Origin: Opitutia bacterium
GTDB lineage: Bacteria > Verrucomicrobiota > Verrucomicrobiia > Opitutales > Opitutaceae
Assembly (NCBI GenBank): GCA_016217595.1
Contig: JACRHS010000007.1
Coordinates: 62,001 to 126,000 of the forward strand
Reading direction: 5' to 3'
DNA length: 64,000 nucleotides
The notes under the pieces are model-generated. The model saw nothing but the letters and a program-made list of their open reading frames with translations. It was not told the DNA's origin and searched no databases. The translations under genes and the position numbers were made by a program. This document shows positions 1 through 7,845 of this stretch, piece after piece. The first letter of the stretch is position 1, and each line of letters begins with the position of its first letter.

Positions 1-782
1 CGCGACACCGCCATGTTGATCAGATAAATCGCCGAGCCGAAAACCGTCGGCCCCATCAGCCGCAGGATGGCGCGCACCGGCGCGCTGAGGCGCAGGTCGA
101 ACCGCGGCCGCCAGCCTTCCCTCATCAACGCGCCCGCCGGCACCACCAGCTGCATCACGCCGCCGAGCAACACGCCGGCACACAGCCAATACATGCGACG
201 CACATCTCCGCCCGCCGCGTCGCCCACGCCCGAAAACCACAGCAGGCCGATCATCGCGCAATTGAGCCAGATGGGCGAGAGCGCCGGTTCGAGAAAACGT
301 TCGAGCGTCTGCAACGCCGCGCTGAAGGCCGCCGCCGCGCACACCAGCATCATGTACGGGAACAGCACGATCATGAGCTGCGCGGTCTGCACCCAGCGGG
401 CGCCGGTGGCCGCGTCGACGCCCCACCGCCCCGCCAAGCCCGCCAGCGTTTCCGCCTGCAACAGCACGAGAATGCCGAGCCCGACGATCACGCCCGACAC
501 CACGAACAACCAGCTCGCCACCTGGCTGACGAGCGTCAGCGCCTGCTCGCGTTTGCGTTCCTCCAGCTCGGCCGTGAGCGTCGGCACCAACGCCGCCGTG
601 AGCGCGCCCTCGCCGAGCAGCCGGCGGAAGAGGTTGGGCAACGTGAACGCCGTGTAGAACGCGTCCGTCAGCGCGCAGCGACCGAACACTGCCATGGTCT
701 GGCTCTCGCGCAACAAGCCGAGAACCCGCGACGCCATGGTCGCGACCGACACGATGCTGATATTTTTGAGACTGCGCGACAC
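1..782 (-). CDS. murJ: Lipid II flippase MurJ (partial, 3' end outside window)
   Basis: MurJ moves lipid II across the inner membrane for peptidoglycan synthesis. About 260 N-terminal codons are visible; the gene runs off the left edge. The translated reverse strand begins SRSLKNISIVSVATMASRVL, the usual first-helix region of the family, followed by TLPNLFRRLLGEGALTAALV and, near the edge, MGPTVFGSAIYLIN, all recognisable MurJ/MviN segments between hydrophobic helices. I place the start at the GTG at 782, because the family N terminus begins here and an AAAGG lies just upstream; the in-frame ATG at 737 would cut off the first conserved residues. The family is about 500-550 residues long, so roughly half is seen. 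It is divergent from the next gene. Confidence 0.9.
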   Translation of the reverse strand, partial: MSRSLKNISIVSVATMASRVLGLLRESQTMAVFGRCALTDAFYTAFTLPNLFRRLLGEGALTAALVPTLTAELEERKREQALTLVSQVASWLFVVSGVIVGLGILVLLQAETLAGLAGRWGVDAATGARWVQTAQLMIVLFPYMMLVCAAAAFSAALQTLERFLEPALSPIWLNCAMIGLLWFSGVGDAAGGDVRRMYWLCAGVLLGGVMQLVVPAGALMREGWRPRFDLRLSAPVRAILRLMGPTVFGSAIYLINMAVS

Positions 783-921
783 CGCGCCTTTTTCGAGAGC
801 GCCCGTAGTCTTAGCAAGCCCATTACCGGCCGCGCCGGCGTCAAAGCTACGTGCAATTTATTTACCGTTGCTGGCGATTTGGCCCGGCATTTCCGTACGT
901 TGACCGCCACCCGACCCCAAC

Positions 922-1491
922 ATGCACCGCGCTCCCGCCATTTTTCTCAACGGCACCTCCAGCTCCGGCAAGACGACGCTGGCCATGGCACTGCAACGCG
1001 CGGTACCCGAGCCTCTGCTCTACGTCTCCAACGACAAATTCATCTTCATGACGCCGGACCGCGTTTTGCAGGACGACCACCTGCGTCCGAAGGTGCTGCT
1101 GCCCCTGCTCTCGGCGTTTCACCGCTCGCTCCCGCTCATCGCAGATTGCGGGTTCCCGATGGTCATCGACCACGTGATCGAGCGCCGCGACTGGATGGAT
1201 GAAATCGCGTTGGTTCTCCAAGATTTTGCCGTGTATTTCGTGAAAGTCAGTTGTCCGCTGGAGGAGCTCGAACGCCGGGAAAAAGCCCGCGGCGATCGCA
1301 AGATCGGGCTCGCGAAATGGCAGCTCGGCCTGGTCCACTCCTTCTGCGAATACGACGCTGAAGTCGACACGTTCAACTACACGGTCGAGCAGAATGTCGA
1401 ACAACTAAAGCAGTTGCTCTCCTCAGGGAGGCAGCCGCACGCCCTGGCTGCCTACCGCCACCAACAGCAGTCACGCCAGGTTCGCTGCTAG
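922..1491 (+). CDS. Chloramphenicol phosphotransferase-like P-loop kinase
   Basis: A 189-residue P-loop protein of the CPT family. The P-loop is at residues 11-18 (GTSSSGKT), preceded by a hydrophobic strand (AIFLN). NDKF near residue 38 sits where the Streptomyces enzyme has its catalytic Asp. RGDRKIGLAKWQ at about 124-135 matches the lid segment of the family. The founding member phosphorylates chloramphenicol, but many homologues occur in organisms that do not make the drug and their substrates are unknown, so resistance should not be assumed. The gene stands alone, divergent from murJ. No distinct promoter or ribosome binding site was seen in the 139-bp gap. The last 20 or so residues are polar and probably disordered. 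Confidence 0.75.
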   Translation: MHRAPAIFLNGTSSSGKTTLAMALQRAVPEPLLYVSNDKFIFMTPDRVLQDDHLRPKVLLPLLSAFHRSLPLIADCGFPMVIDHVIERRDWMDEIALVLQDFAVYFVKVSCPLEELERREKARGDRKIGLAKWQLGLVHSFCEYDAEVDTFNYTVEQNVEQLKQLLSSGRQPHALAAYRHQQQSRQVRC

Positions 1492-1587
1492 CCCCAGCCG
1501 AGCCTTGCATTTTCCACGTCATTCCTGCCCCGTAACGACAGACTGACCAACTTTTCTGCTGCTCGCTCATCCCGCCATCATCCCTGC

Positions 1588-3333
1588 ATGGGCTTTCATT
1601 TCCCGCTCTTCATCCGCTTGCTCGCAACCTTGCTCCTGGGCGCGCTGGTCGGTCGTGGCGCGATGTCCGAATGGCCGAATCCTGACGGCAAGAAATTCAA
1701 GGGCGAACCCGCCGATGTGCTGGGACCATTCGCACTGTTTCGCACCGGTGGCACTAGTGGCCGAATGCTGCCCCTCCAGGCGCTGGCACCCGCGGAATGC
1801 GTTCGTTTCCACGACGAATTGAAGGCCCAGGCACCGGCCAGCGCGGATGGCACCACACCGCGCGGCATGCTCTTCCGCGAGTTGGAAGGCCACGTCCTGC
1901 AAATGCAGCAAGGCCGGCTGACGTCGGTCGATCTCCAGACACGGCCGGAGCCGGAAATCATCGTTTTGCTTTCGCTCTCGCACCGCGATGGCGGATCGCT
2001 TTCGCGCGTGGTGAACGCGCTGTTCCTTCAATACCAGCGCATCCAAAAAGTTTACCCGGGACAGCTCGAAGCGGTATTCTACAACCGCCACCAATCCGAA
2101 GAACAGCTCCAGCAACTCGCCCGCAGCCGGCGCATGCCGTGGCTGGTCGCGATCCCCGGCGGCAAGGAACAGATGAAGACGTTCGCGCGCTTCACCCCGA
2201 CCGAGGGCAACTACGTGATCGCCCTCTCGCGCAACGGCGCGCCGCTGCTCTCCGCCGGCGGGCACGACGAGGCCGCCCTCACCCAGTTCATAGACCGGCT
2301 CGCGAATTTGCTCAGCCTCGTGCAGACCGACAATCCGCGCAACTGGAAGGATCGGCTCCATTATCAGCGCAGCATCCGCCCGCGGGTGTTTGCCGAAAAA
2401 GAAACGGGGCCGCTGCTGCTCGGTCAGCCGATTCGCCCCGAGGGTTTGCGCAAGGCGGGCATCGCCGAGGTTCGCGCCCGGTTGAGTGTCACCGCCGAGG
2501 GCAAGGTCGACGAGGTGCGTCTCCAGCGTTCGGCCGGGATGGATGAAAAGCTCGGCCGCAGTCTGGCCGAAGTGTTGCGGCTCAGCGCGACGTTTGCCCC
2601 GGCCATCGCGCACGGACAACCGGTCGCCGGGGTGTACGATTACAACTTCACCGTGCCGCCGCGCGATGAGGAGATCGAGGCGCTCGCCGCGTGGCTCAAC
2701 CTCGATCCGGCCCGCGAGCACCCGATCAAGGAATGGCTGGTGCTCAAAACCTTCAAGGTGGAGCAGGAGGATTTTCTCGAAGTCAGCCACACCACGGATG
2801 ACGGCGTCACGGTGTTCAAACCCGTAAAAGCGCTGCAAGGCCGCGCCCCCGGCGAGACCGACCTCAAGTCGCAGAAATCCGCCTTCGCCTACGACTGGTT
2901 CTCCCCCGAGGAATGCGCCGCGCTCCACCCCACCATCGGGCTGAAACAGAAAATCGATGGCGCAACGTATGTCTGGCAGCGGTTCAAACCCGATGGCCGC
3001 TTCGTCGAGCTCAACACCGGCCTGGATAAGGAACAATATTGCTACTGCTATGCGTGGACCGAGATCGAGGTCGATCAGGCGCAGCCCGCCTTGCTCGGCC
3101 TCGGCAGCGACGATGGCGTGAAGGTCTGGCTCAACGGCGAAGTGCTCGTCGAAAAATGGGTGCAACGCCCGCTCAAAATCGACGAGGACGTGCTGCCGTT
3201 GCGTCTCAAACAGGGCAAGAATCAGCTGTTGCTGAAAGTGCAAAACATTCGCGGCGAGTGGCGCTACTCCTGCCGACTGATTTTGCAGGGACGCCTGCCG
3301 CCCCCGGCGGCCAAACCTACCGCCGCGCCCTGA
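1588..3333 (+). CDS. Secreted protein with TonB-C-like segment, function unknown
   Basis: A 581-residue protein I cannot assign to a named family. Residues 1-25 form a signal peptide (hydrophobic LLATLLLGALV core). Residues about 125-220 alternate strands and helices (AVFYNRHQSEEQLQQLARS, then PWLVAIPGG) in a way that resembles a thioredoxin-like or DUF fold. Residues about 275-355 (EVRARLSVTAEGKVDEVRL, then FAPAIAHGQPV) look like the C-terminal domain of TonB-type energy transducers. The last 80 residues (LGLGSDDGVKVWLNGE, then QGKNQLLLKV) match the beta-sandwich tail often attached to carbohydrate-active proteins of Planctomycetes and Verrucomicrobia. Export to the periplasm or surface is likely; the role is not known. 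It ends just before a 15-bp inverted repeat. Confidence 0.6.
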   Translation: MGFHFPLFIRLLATLLLGALVGRGAMSEWPNPDGKKFKGEPADVLGPFALFRTGGTSGRMLPLQALAPAECVRFHDELKAQAPASADGTTPRGMLFRELEGHVLQMQQGRLTSVDLQTRPEPEIIVLLSLSHRDGGSLSRVVNALFLQYQRIQKVYPGQLEAVFYNRHQSEEQLQQLARSRRMPWLVAIPGGKEQMKTFARFTPTEGNYVIALSRNGAPLLSAGGHDEAALTQFIDRLANLLSLVQTDNPRNWKDRLHYQRSIRPRVFAEKETGPLLLGQPIRPEGLRKAGIAEVRARLSVTAEGKVDEVRLQRSAGMDEKLGRSLAEVLRLSATFAPAIAHGQPVAGVYDYNFTVPPRDEEIEALAAWLNLDPAREHPIKEWLVLKTFKVEQEDFLEVSHTTDDGVTVFKPVKALQGRAPGETDLKSQKSAFAYDWFSPEECAALHPTIGLKQKIDGATYVWQRFKPDGRFVELNTGLDKEQYCYCYAWTEIEVDQAQPALLGLGSDDGVKVWLNGEVLVEKWVQRPLKIDEDVLPLRLKQGKNQLLLKVQNIRGEWRYSCRLILQGRLPPPAAKPTAAP

Positions 3334-3344
3334 TCCGCAGCTTT

Positions 3345-3359
3345 CCGCACCCGGTGCGG
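3345..3359. repeat. Inverted repeat after the secreted-protein gene
   Basis: CCGCACCCGGTGCGG reads as a palindrome with one central base. It lies 12 bp after the preceding stop codon and 54 bp before a second palindrome at 3399. No T-run follows, so it is more likely a protein-binding site or a weak hairpin than a classical terminator. Confidence 0.35.
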
Positions 3360-3398
3360 GACGGAATTACGGAACAGCTTAAAGCCGAGCGATACCGG

Positions 3399-3435
3399 TG
3401 AAACGACGTTTCAGTGCGCACAGCCGCGCACAGCC
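3399..3435 (+). promoter_or_regulatory. Candidate operator upstream of the amino-sugar operon
   Basis: TGAAACGACGTTTCA (3399-3413) is a perfect odd palindrome with 7-bp arms, the style of site bound by LacI-type or similar dimeric repressors. It is followed by a tandem pair of the 10-mer GCGCACAGCC (3416-3435). The site is 111-125 bp before the chosen start of the deaminase gene. No LacI-type regulator is encoded nearby, so the binding protein is unknown. The assignment rests on symmetry and position only. Confidence 0.35.
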
Positions 3436-3523
3436 GACTAGCATTTTTGTTAAAAACAACGTCATCTCTACCATTTCTTGCCTGCCCTGTTGGTCGTATG
3501 ATGGCGGCGTCCTCACCCACGCC

Positions 3524-5464
3524 ATGTCCCAACCCGCCTCTCTCCCGACCCACGCCGCCTCCGCTGAGAACGAGCAGCGCGAGCGCATCAAAACAGTGGT
3601 GCACGCCAACGCCGATGCCGCCGCCGCCCAGCTCGCCGCGGAAATCGCCGCGCTGATTCGCAGCAACGATGCCGCCGGCAAACCCACGGTGCTCGGTCTG
3701 GCCACCGGCTCGACCCCGGTGCGCCTCTACCGGCAATTAATCCGGCTCCACCGCGAGCAGCAGCTGAGTTTCAAGAACGTCATCACTTTTAATCTCGACG
3801 AGTACTACGGCCTGTCGCGCACCCACCCGGAAAGCTACTGGCGCTTCATGCACGAGCAGCTGTTCAACCACATCGACATCCCGGCGGGGAACGTGAACGT
3901 GCCCGATGGCATGGTGCCACGCGACGGCGTGTTCGCCTCCTGCCGCGCCTACGAAGACAAGATCCGCCAGGCGGGCGGTCTCCAGCTCCAGATTCTCGGC
4001 ATCGGCCGCACCGGCCACATCGGTTTCAACGAGCCCGGTTCGGGCCGCGACTCGCGCACCCGCCTCGTCACGCTCGACGCCCTCACCCGCCGCGACGCCG
4101 CCCGCGACTTCCTCGGCGAAGCCAACGTGCCACGCCACGCCATCACGATGGGCGTCGGCACCATCCTTGAGGCCCGCCGCATCGTGCTGCTGGCCTGGGG
4201 CGAGGCGAAAGCCCGCGTGATTGCCGAGGCCGTGGAAAAAGCGCCCACCGAATCGCTGCCCGCCAGTTTCCTCCAGGGGCACCCGGCCGTCAGTTTCCAC
4301 ATCGACACGGCCGCCGCCTCCGAACTCACCCGCATCCGCCACCCCTGGCTGGTCGGCACGGTCGACTGGACGCCCGCGCTCGCCCGCCGCTCGGTCGTGT
4401 GGCTCTCGCAACAGGTGAAGAAGCCCGTGCTCAAGCTGCTCGACGAAAACTACAGCGAGCATGGCATGGCCGATTTGCTCACGGAACAGGGCCCGTCCTA
4501 CGGGTTGAACATCCGTATTTTTAACGAAATCCAGCACACCATCACCGGCTGGCCCGGCGGCAAACCCAACGCCGACGACACCCACCGCCCCGAGCGCGCC
4601 GTGCCGCATTCCAAGCGCGTCCTGATATTCAGCCCCGAGCCGGCCGACGATGTGCTCGGCATGGGCGGCACCCTGCGCCGCCTGATCGATCAGGGCCACG
4701 ACGTCACGGTCGTGTATCAAACTTCTGGTAACCTCGGCGTGCCCGACGAAGAGGCCACGATGGCCGCGGAATTGGTCCTCGAACTCGACCGCGTGTCCGG
4801 CAGCGCCGCCAATCCCGGAGCGGCCTTCGCCCGGGACGTGCGCCAGCAACTCGCCGCCAAGGCGGCCTTCGATGGCGACACCCCCGAGATCCGCAAACTC
4901 AAGGGCATCCTGCGCCGCGGCGAGGCGCGCGCTGCGCTCCAAGCCTGCAGCGTCGCCGTCAGCCGCGCGCGTTTCCTCGACCTGCCGTTCTACGAGAAAG
5001 GCCGCTACCGTCAGTTCCAGATCGGCGACGCCGATGTCGCGGCCGTCACCGCCCTGCTGCGCGAGATCAAGCCGCACCAAATTTTCGCCACCGGTCAGTC
5101 GAGCGATCCCAGCTCCGTGCCGGCGGTGTGCTTTGAGATTTTGCGCCGCGCGCTCGTCGCGACCAAAGGCGAGTCGTGGCTGAACGACTGCCGCGTCTGG
5201 CTCTATCGCAATCCCGAGCAGGCGTGGGAGCCGGCCGAAATCGAGATGGCTGTGCCGCTCAGCCCGCGCGAACTCAGCTGGAAAATCCAGGCCATTTACC
5301 ATCACAAGAGCCAGCGCAGCCAGATCCCCTCGGTCACCGAGGGCCGGCACGAATCCTGGCAACAGGCCGAACATCACAACCAAACCATCGCCCGCCACTA
5401 CGATGCGCTCGGCCTCGCCGAGTACGAAGCCATCGAAGCCTTCCAACGCTGGCACCTTTCCTAA
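3524..5464 (+). CDS. nagB: Glucosamine-6-phosphate deaminase fused to degenerate LmbE/PIG-L domain
   Basis: A 646-residue fusion. Residues about 20-300 are NagB, which converts glucosamine-6-phosphate to fructose-6-phosphate and ammonia: LGLATGSTP (phosphate loop), FNLDEYYG (catalytic Asp) and GIGRTGHIGFNEPGS (active-site His and Glu). The Asp two residues before that His in E. coli NagB is Thr here; I recall the same in long Bacteroidetes NagB proteins but cannot verify it. Residues about 360-640 match the LmbE-like domain of these long NagBs, ending AEYEAIEAFQRW. Its metal motif HPDD has become EPAD, and the later Asp-Pro-x-Gly-Thr-His segment has become DPSSVPAVC, so the proposed base, one ligand His and the distal His are gone. 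I chose the ATG at 3524 because upstream codons do not resemble NagB. One base separates the stop from the next gene, so co-translation is likely. Confidence 0.88.
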   Translation: MSQPASLPTHAASAENEQRERIKTVVHANADAAAAQLAAEIAALIRSNDAAGKPTVLGLATGSTPVRLYRQLIRLHREQQLSFKNVITFNLDEYYGLSRTHPESYWRFMHEQLFNHIDIPAGNVNVPDGMVPRDGVFASCRAYEDKIRQAGGLQLQILGIGRTGHIGFNEPGSGRDSRTRLVTLDALTRRDAARDFLGEANVPRHAITMGVGTILEARRIVLLAWGEAKARVIAEAVEKAPTESLPASFLQGHPAVSFHIDTAAASELTRIRHPWLVGTVDWTPALARRSVVWLSQQVKKPVLKLLDENYSEHGMADLLTEQGPSYGLNIRIFNEIQHTITGWPGGKPNADDTHRPERAVPHSKRVLIFSPEPADDVLGMGGTLRRLIDQGHDVTVVYQTSGNLGVPDEEATMAAELVLELDRVSGSAANPGAAFARDVRQQLAAKAAFDGDTPEIRKLKGILRRGEARAALQACSVAVSRARFLDLPFYEKGRYRQFQIGDADVAAVTALLREIKPHQIFATGQSSDPSSVPAVCFEILRRALVATKGESWLNDCRVWLYRNPEQAWEPAEIEMAVPLSPRELSWKIQAIYHHKSQRSQIPSVTEGRHESWQQAEHHNQTIARHYDALGLAEYEAIEAFQRWHLS

Positions 5465-5465
5465 C

Positions 5466-6869
5466 ATGAGCCTTCCCCTCTCTCTCAAACATCGTCCCGC
5501 GCTCGATCCGGAATTCGCTCCGGCGGCGCTCTGGAATCGCGCCTATCGCGCACTTGTCGCCCAGGATCGCGCAGCCCGTCCGTTTGCGATCGCGCTGCTG
5601 CGTCCCGATGGCACCGCCTCGGTGCACACCGACCGCGTGCTTTCGGCCGGCCACGCCGCCGCGGCCCACACCGTCACCTTCGCCGAGCGGTTGCTAAAAC
5701 TGCTGCTCTGGCAAAAGGGCGGCTGCCACGTCAAGGTGGCCGGCGCCGACGAGATCGCCACGGCGCTCGCGCAAATCTACAGCCCGACCGGCGCCCGCGC
5801 CTTCGATTTCAATTTCATGGGCGAAAAAGTTTATCGCCGCCCGTTCCTCGTCGAAGCCTGTTCCTTCGACGCGCTGCCCTCGTCCGCGGAGACAACCCTC
5901 CCGCTCGGCCGGCATCTCGACGGTTGCCGCATCGGTTTCGACCTCGGCGGGAGTGACCGCAAGGCCGCCGCGCTCATCGACGGCAAGGTCGTTTACTCCG
6001 AGGAAATCACCTGGGATCCGTACTTCCAAAAAGACCCGGCGTACCACCTCGCCGGCGTGCACGACACCATCGCCCGCGCCGCCGCGCATCTGCCGCGCAT
6101 CGACGCCATCGGCGGCAGCTCCGCCGGCATCCTCGTCAACAACGAGGTGCGCATGGCCTCGCTCTTCCGCGGCGTGCCGGCCGATCTGTTTGAAAAACAC
6201 ATCCGGCGCATCTTCTTCACGCTCCAGGAAAAATACTGGCCCGGTGTGCCCTTCGAAGTCGCCAACGACGGCGAAGTCACCGCGCTGGCTGGCTCGATGT
6301 CGATGAACGACAACGCCGTGCTCGGCGTTTCCATGGGTACCAGCCAGGCCGGCGGCTACGTCACGCCAGCGGGCACGATCACGCCCTGGTTCAACGAGCT
6401 CGCCTTCGTCCCGGTGGATTACCGGGCCAATGCGCCGCGCGACGAATGGTCCGGCGACGGCGGTTGCGGCGTGCAGTATTTCTCCCAACAGGGCATCGCC
6501 CGCCTCGCGGCCCGCGCCGGCTTCAATTTCCCGGCCTCGATGCCGTTGCCCGAACAACTCGTCGCCGTGCAAGACGCCATGAAGGCCGGCGATGCGCGTG
6601 CCCGTTCCATCTACGACACCGTGGGCGTTTACTTCGGCTACACCATCGCGCACTACGCGGACAACTATCAGCTCCGCAATCTGCTCGTACTCGGCCGCGT
6701 GACCTCCGGCGAAGGTGGCAACCTCATTCTCAGCCGCGCCACCGAAGTGTTGCGCGACGAGTTCCCGCAACTGGCCGACAGCATCCGGCTGCGCACGCCC
6801 GACGAAAAGGACAAGCGCCACGGCCAGGCCATCGCCGCCGCCAGCCTGCCCGCCAGCAAAAAGAAATAA
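5466..6869 (+). CDS. ROK-family sugar kinase-like protein
   Basis: A 467-residue protein with an actin-like ATPase core of the ROK type. IGFDLGGSDRKAAALIDG at about 158-175 is the phosphate-1 motif; AIGGSSAGILVNNE and VANDGEVTALAGS follow; LGVSMGTSQAGGYV is the second phosphate-binding region. The N-terminal 150 residues are a family extension of unknown role. No N-terminal helix-turn-helix is obvious, so it is more likely an enzyme than a ROK repressor. The usual Cys-rich zinc motif of ROK kinases (CxCGxxGCxE) was not found; the matching area reads GDGGCGVQYFSQQG, with only one Cys. Sandwiched between the deaminase and an intact deacetylase, it plausibly phosphorylates an amino sugar. Substrate unproven. 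Confidence 0.75.
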   Translation: MSLPLSLKHRPALDPEFAPAALWNRAYRALVAQDRAARPFAIALLRPDGTASVHTDRVLSAGHAAAAHTVTFAERLLKLLLWQKGGCHVKVAGADEIATALAQIYSPTGARAFDFNFMGEKVYRRPFLVEACSFDALPSSAETTLPLGRHLDGCRIGFDLGGSDRKAAALIDGKVVYSEEITWDPYFQKDPAYHLAGVHDTIARAAAHLPRIDAIGGSSAGILVNNEVRMASLFRGVPADLFEKHIRRIFFTLQEKYWPGVPFEVANDGEVTALAGSMSMNDNAVLGVSMGTSQAGGYVTPAGTITPWFNELAFVPVDYRANAPRDEWSGDGGCGVQYFSQQGIARLAARAGFNFPASMPLPEQLVAVQDAMKAGDARARSIYDTVGVYFGYTIAHYADNYQLRNLLVLGRVTSGEGGNLILSRATEVLRDEFPQLADSIRLRTPDEKDKRHGQAIAAASLPASKKK

Positions 6870-6885
6870 CCGATCCCCTCCTCCC

Positions 6886-7737
6886 ATGAAATTCTCCCAT
6901 CCTGCCGCCGACATCTTCGTCCCCGACAACGCGCTCGCTCCGGAAGCCGCGCTGAAGCGCACCACGCATCTCTGCATCGCCGCCCACCAGGACGACATCG
7001 AGATCATGGCCTACAACGGTGTCGCCGCGTGCTACGGCCAACCCGACAAATGGTTCAGCGGTGTCGTCGTCACCAACGGCGCGGGCAGCTCCCGCACCGG
7101 CGTTTACGCCAATTACACCGACGCCGACATGCAGAATGTGCGCCGGACCGAACAGCGGAAGGCCGCCTACATCGGCGATTACAGCATCCAGCTCCAGCTC
7201 GCGCATCCGAGCTCGGCGGTGAAAGACCCGAAGAATGCCGACGTCCAAAGCGACCTCGCGACCATTCTCGCCGGTTGCACGCCCGAAGTCGTGTACCTGC
7301 ACCAACCCGCCGACAAGCACGACACGCACATCGGGGTGTTCGCCCACGCGCTGCGTGCACTGCGCGCCATGCCGGCGGCGCGGCGTCCGAAAAAAGTTTA
7401 CGGCTGCGAAGTCTGGCGCGATCTCGACTGGATGGTCGACGCCGACAAACAGGTGCTCGATGTCGGCGCCTACCCGAACATCGCCGCCTCGCTCGTCGGC
7501 GTGTTCGACTCCCAGATCAGTGGCGGCAAACGCTACGATCTGGCGACCGCCGGCCGCCGGCTGGCGCACGCGACTTACCACACCTCGCACGCCAGCGACG
7601 CGTTCCAAGGCATCACTTGGGCGATGGATCTGACACCGCTCGTGCAGGACCCGAACCTCTCGGTGCCGGAGTACACGCAGGGCTTCATCGCCCGCCTTCA
7701 GCAGGACGTGGCAGCCCGACTGGCCAAGTTCTACTAA
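6886..7737 (+). CDS. PIG-L/LmbE-family deacetylase (intact metal site)
   Basis: A 283-residue zinc-dependent N-deacetylase-like protein. CIAAHQDDIEIMAYNG near residue 28 carries the His-x-Asp-Asp core (the base Asp and two metal ligands), and HDTHIGVFAHAL near residue 147 supplies the distal His. Both motifs are therefore complete, unlike the fused domain two genes upstream. Family members remove acetyl groups from GlcNAc-containing molecules, for example in mycothiol, bacillithiol and GPI biosynthesis. It is 16 bp after the ROK gene and is followed by a terminator, so it is the last gene of a three-gene operon. No signal peptide is seen, so it is probably cytosolic, with a free or phosphorylated N-acetyl sugar as substrate (inference). 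Confidence 0.85.
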   Translation: MKFSHPAADIFVPDNALAPEAALKRTTHLCIAAHQDDIEIMAYNGVAACYGQPDKWFSGVVVTNGAGSSRTGVYANYTDADMQNVRRTEQRKAAYIGDYSIQLQLAHPSSAVKDPKNADVQSDLATILAGCTPEVVYLHQPADKHDTHIGVFAHALRALRAMPAARRPKKVYGCEVWRDLDWMVDADKQVLDVGAYPNIAASLVGVFDSQISGGKRYDLATAGRRLAHATYHTSHASDAFQGITWAMDLTPLVQDPNLSVPEYTQGFIARLQQDVAARLAKFY

Positions 7738-7749
7738 GCAGCACTTCCC

Positions 7750-7786
7750 CGGGAACGCCGCACATTTGCCGGGCGTTCCCGTTTGT
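7750..7786 (+). terminator. Hairpin terminator after the amino-sugar operon
   Basis: CGGGAACGCC (7750-7759) pairs perfectly with GGCGTTCCCG (7772-7781) over a 12-base loop, followed by TTTGT. The T-run is short, but the stem is strong and it lies 13 bp after the deacetylase stop. Confidence 0.65.
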
Positions 7787-7845
7787 CGGCATGCGACAAC
7801 CTCAGTCTGGCCAGCCGGCCAAGTAACGCCTACGGTTTGTTCATC

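Noticed and set aside
922-1491. Chloramphenicol resistance gene
   Set aside because: Only the fold and P-loop family are supported; substrates of most homologues are unknown.
1567-3243. 558-codon open frame on the reverse strand opposite the secreted protein gene
   Set aside because: No family motif; composition rich in Arg, His and Gly typical of antisense reading of a high-G+C gene. The forward frame has a signal peptide and domain-like segments.
3737-5488. 583-codon reverse open frame opposite nagB
   Set aside because: Shadow of a gene with clear NagB motifs; the reverse product has no recognisable domain.
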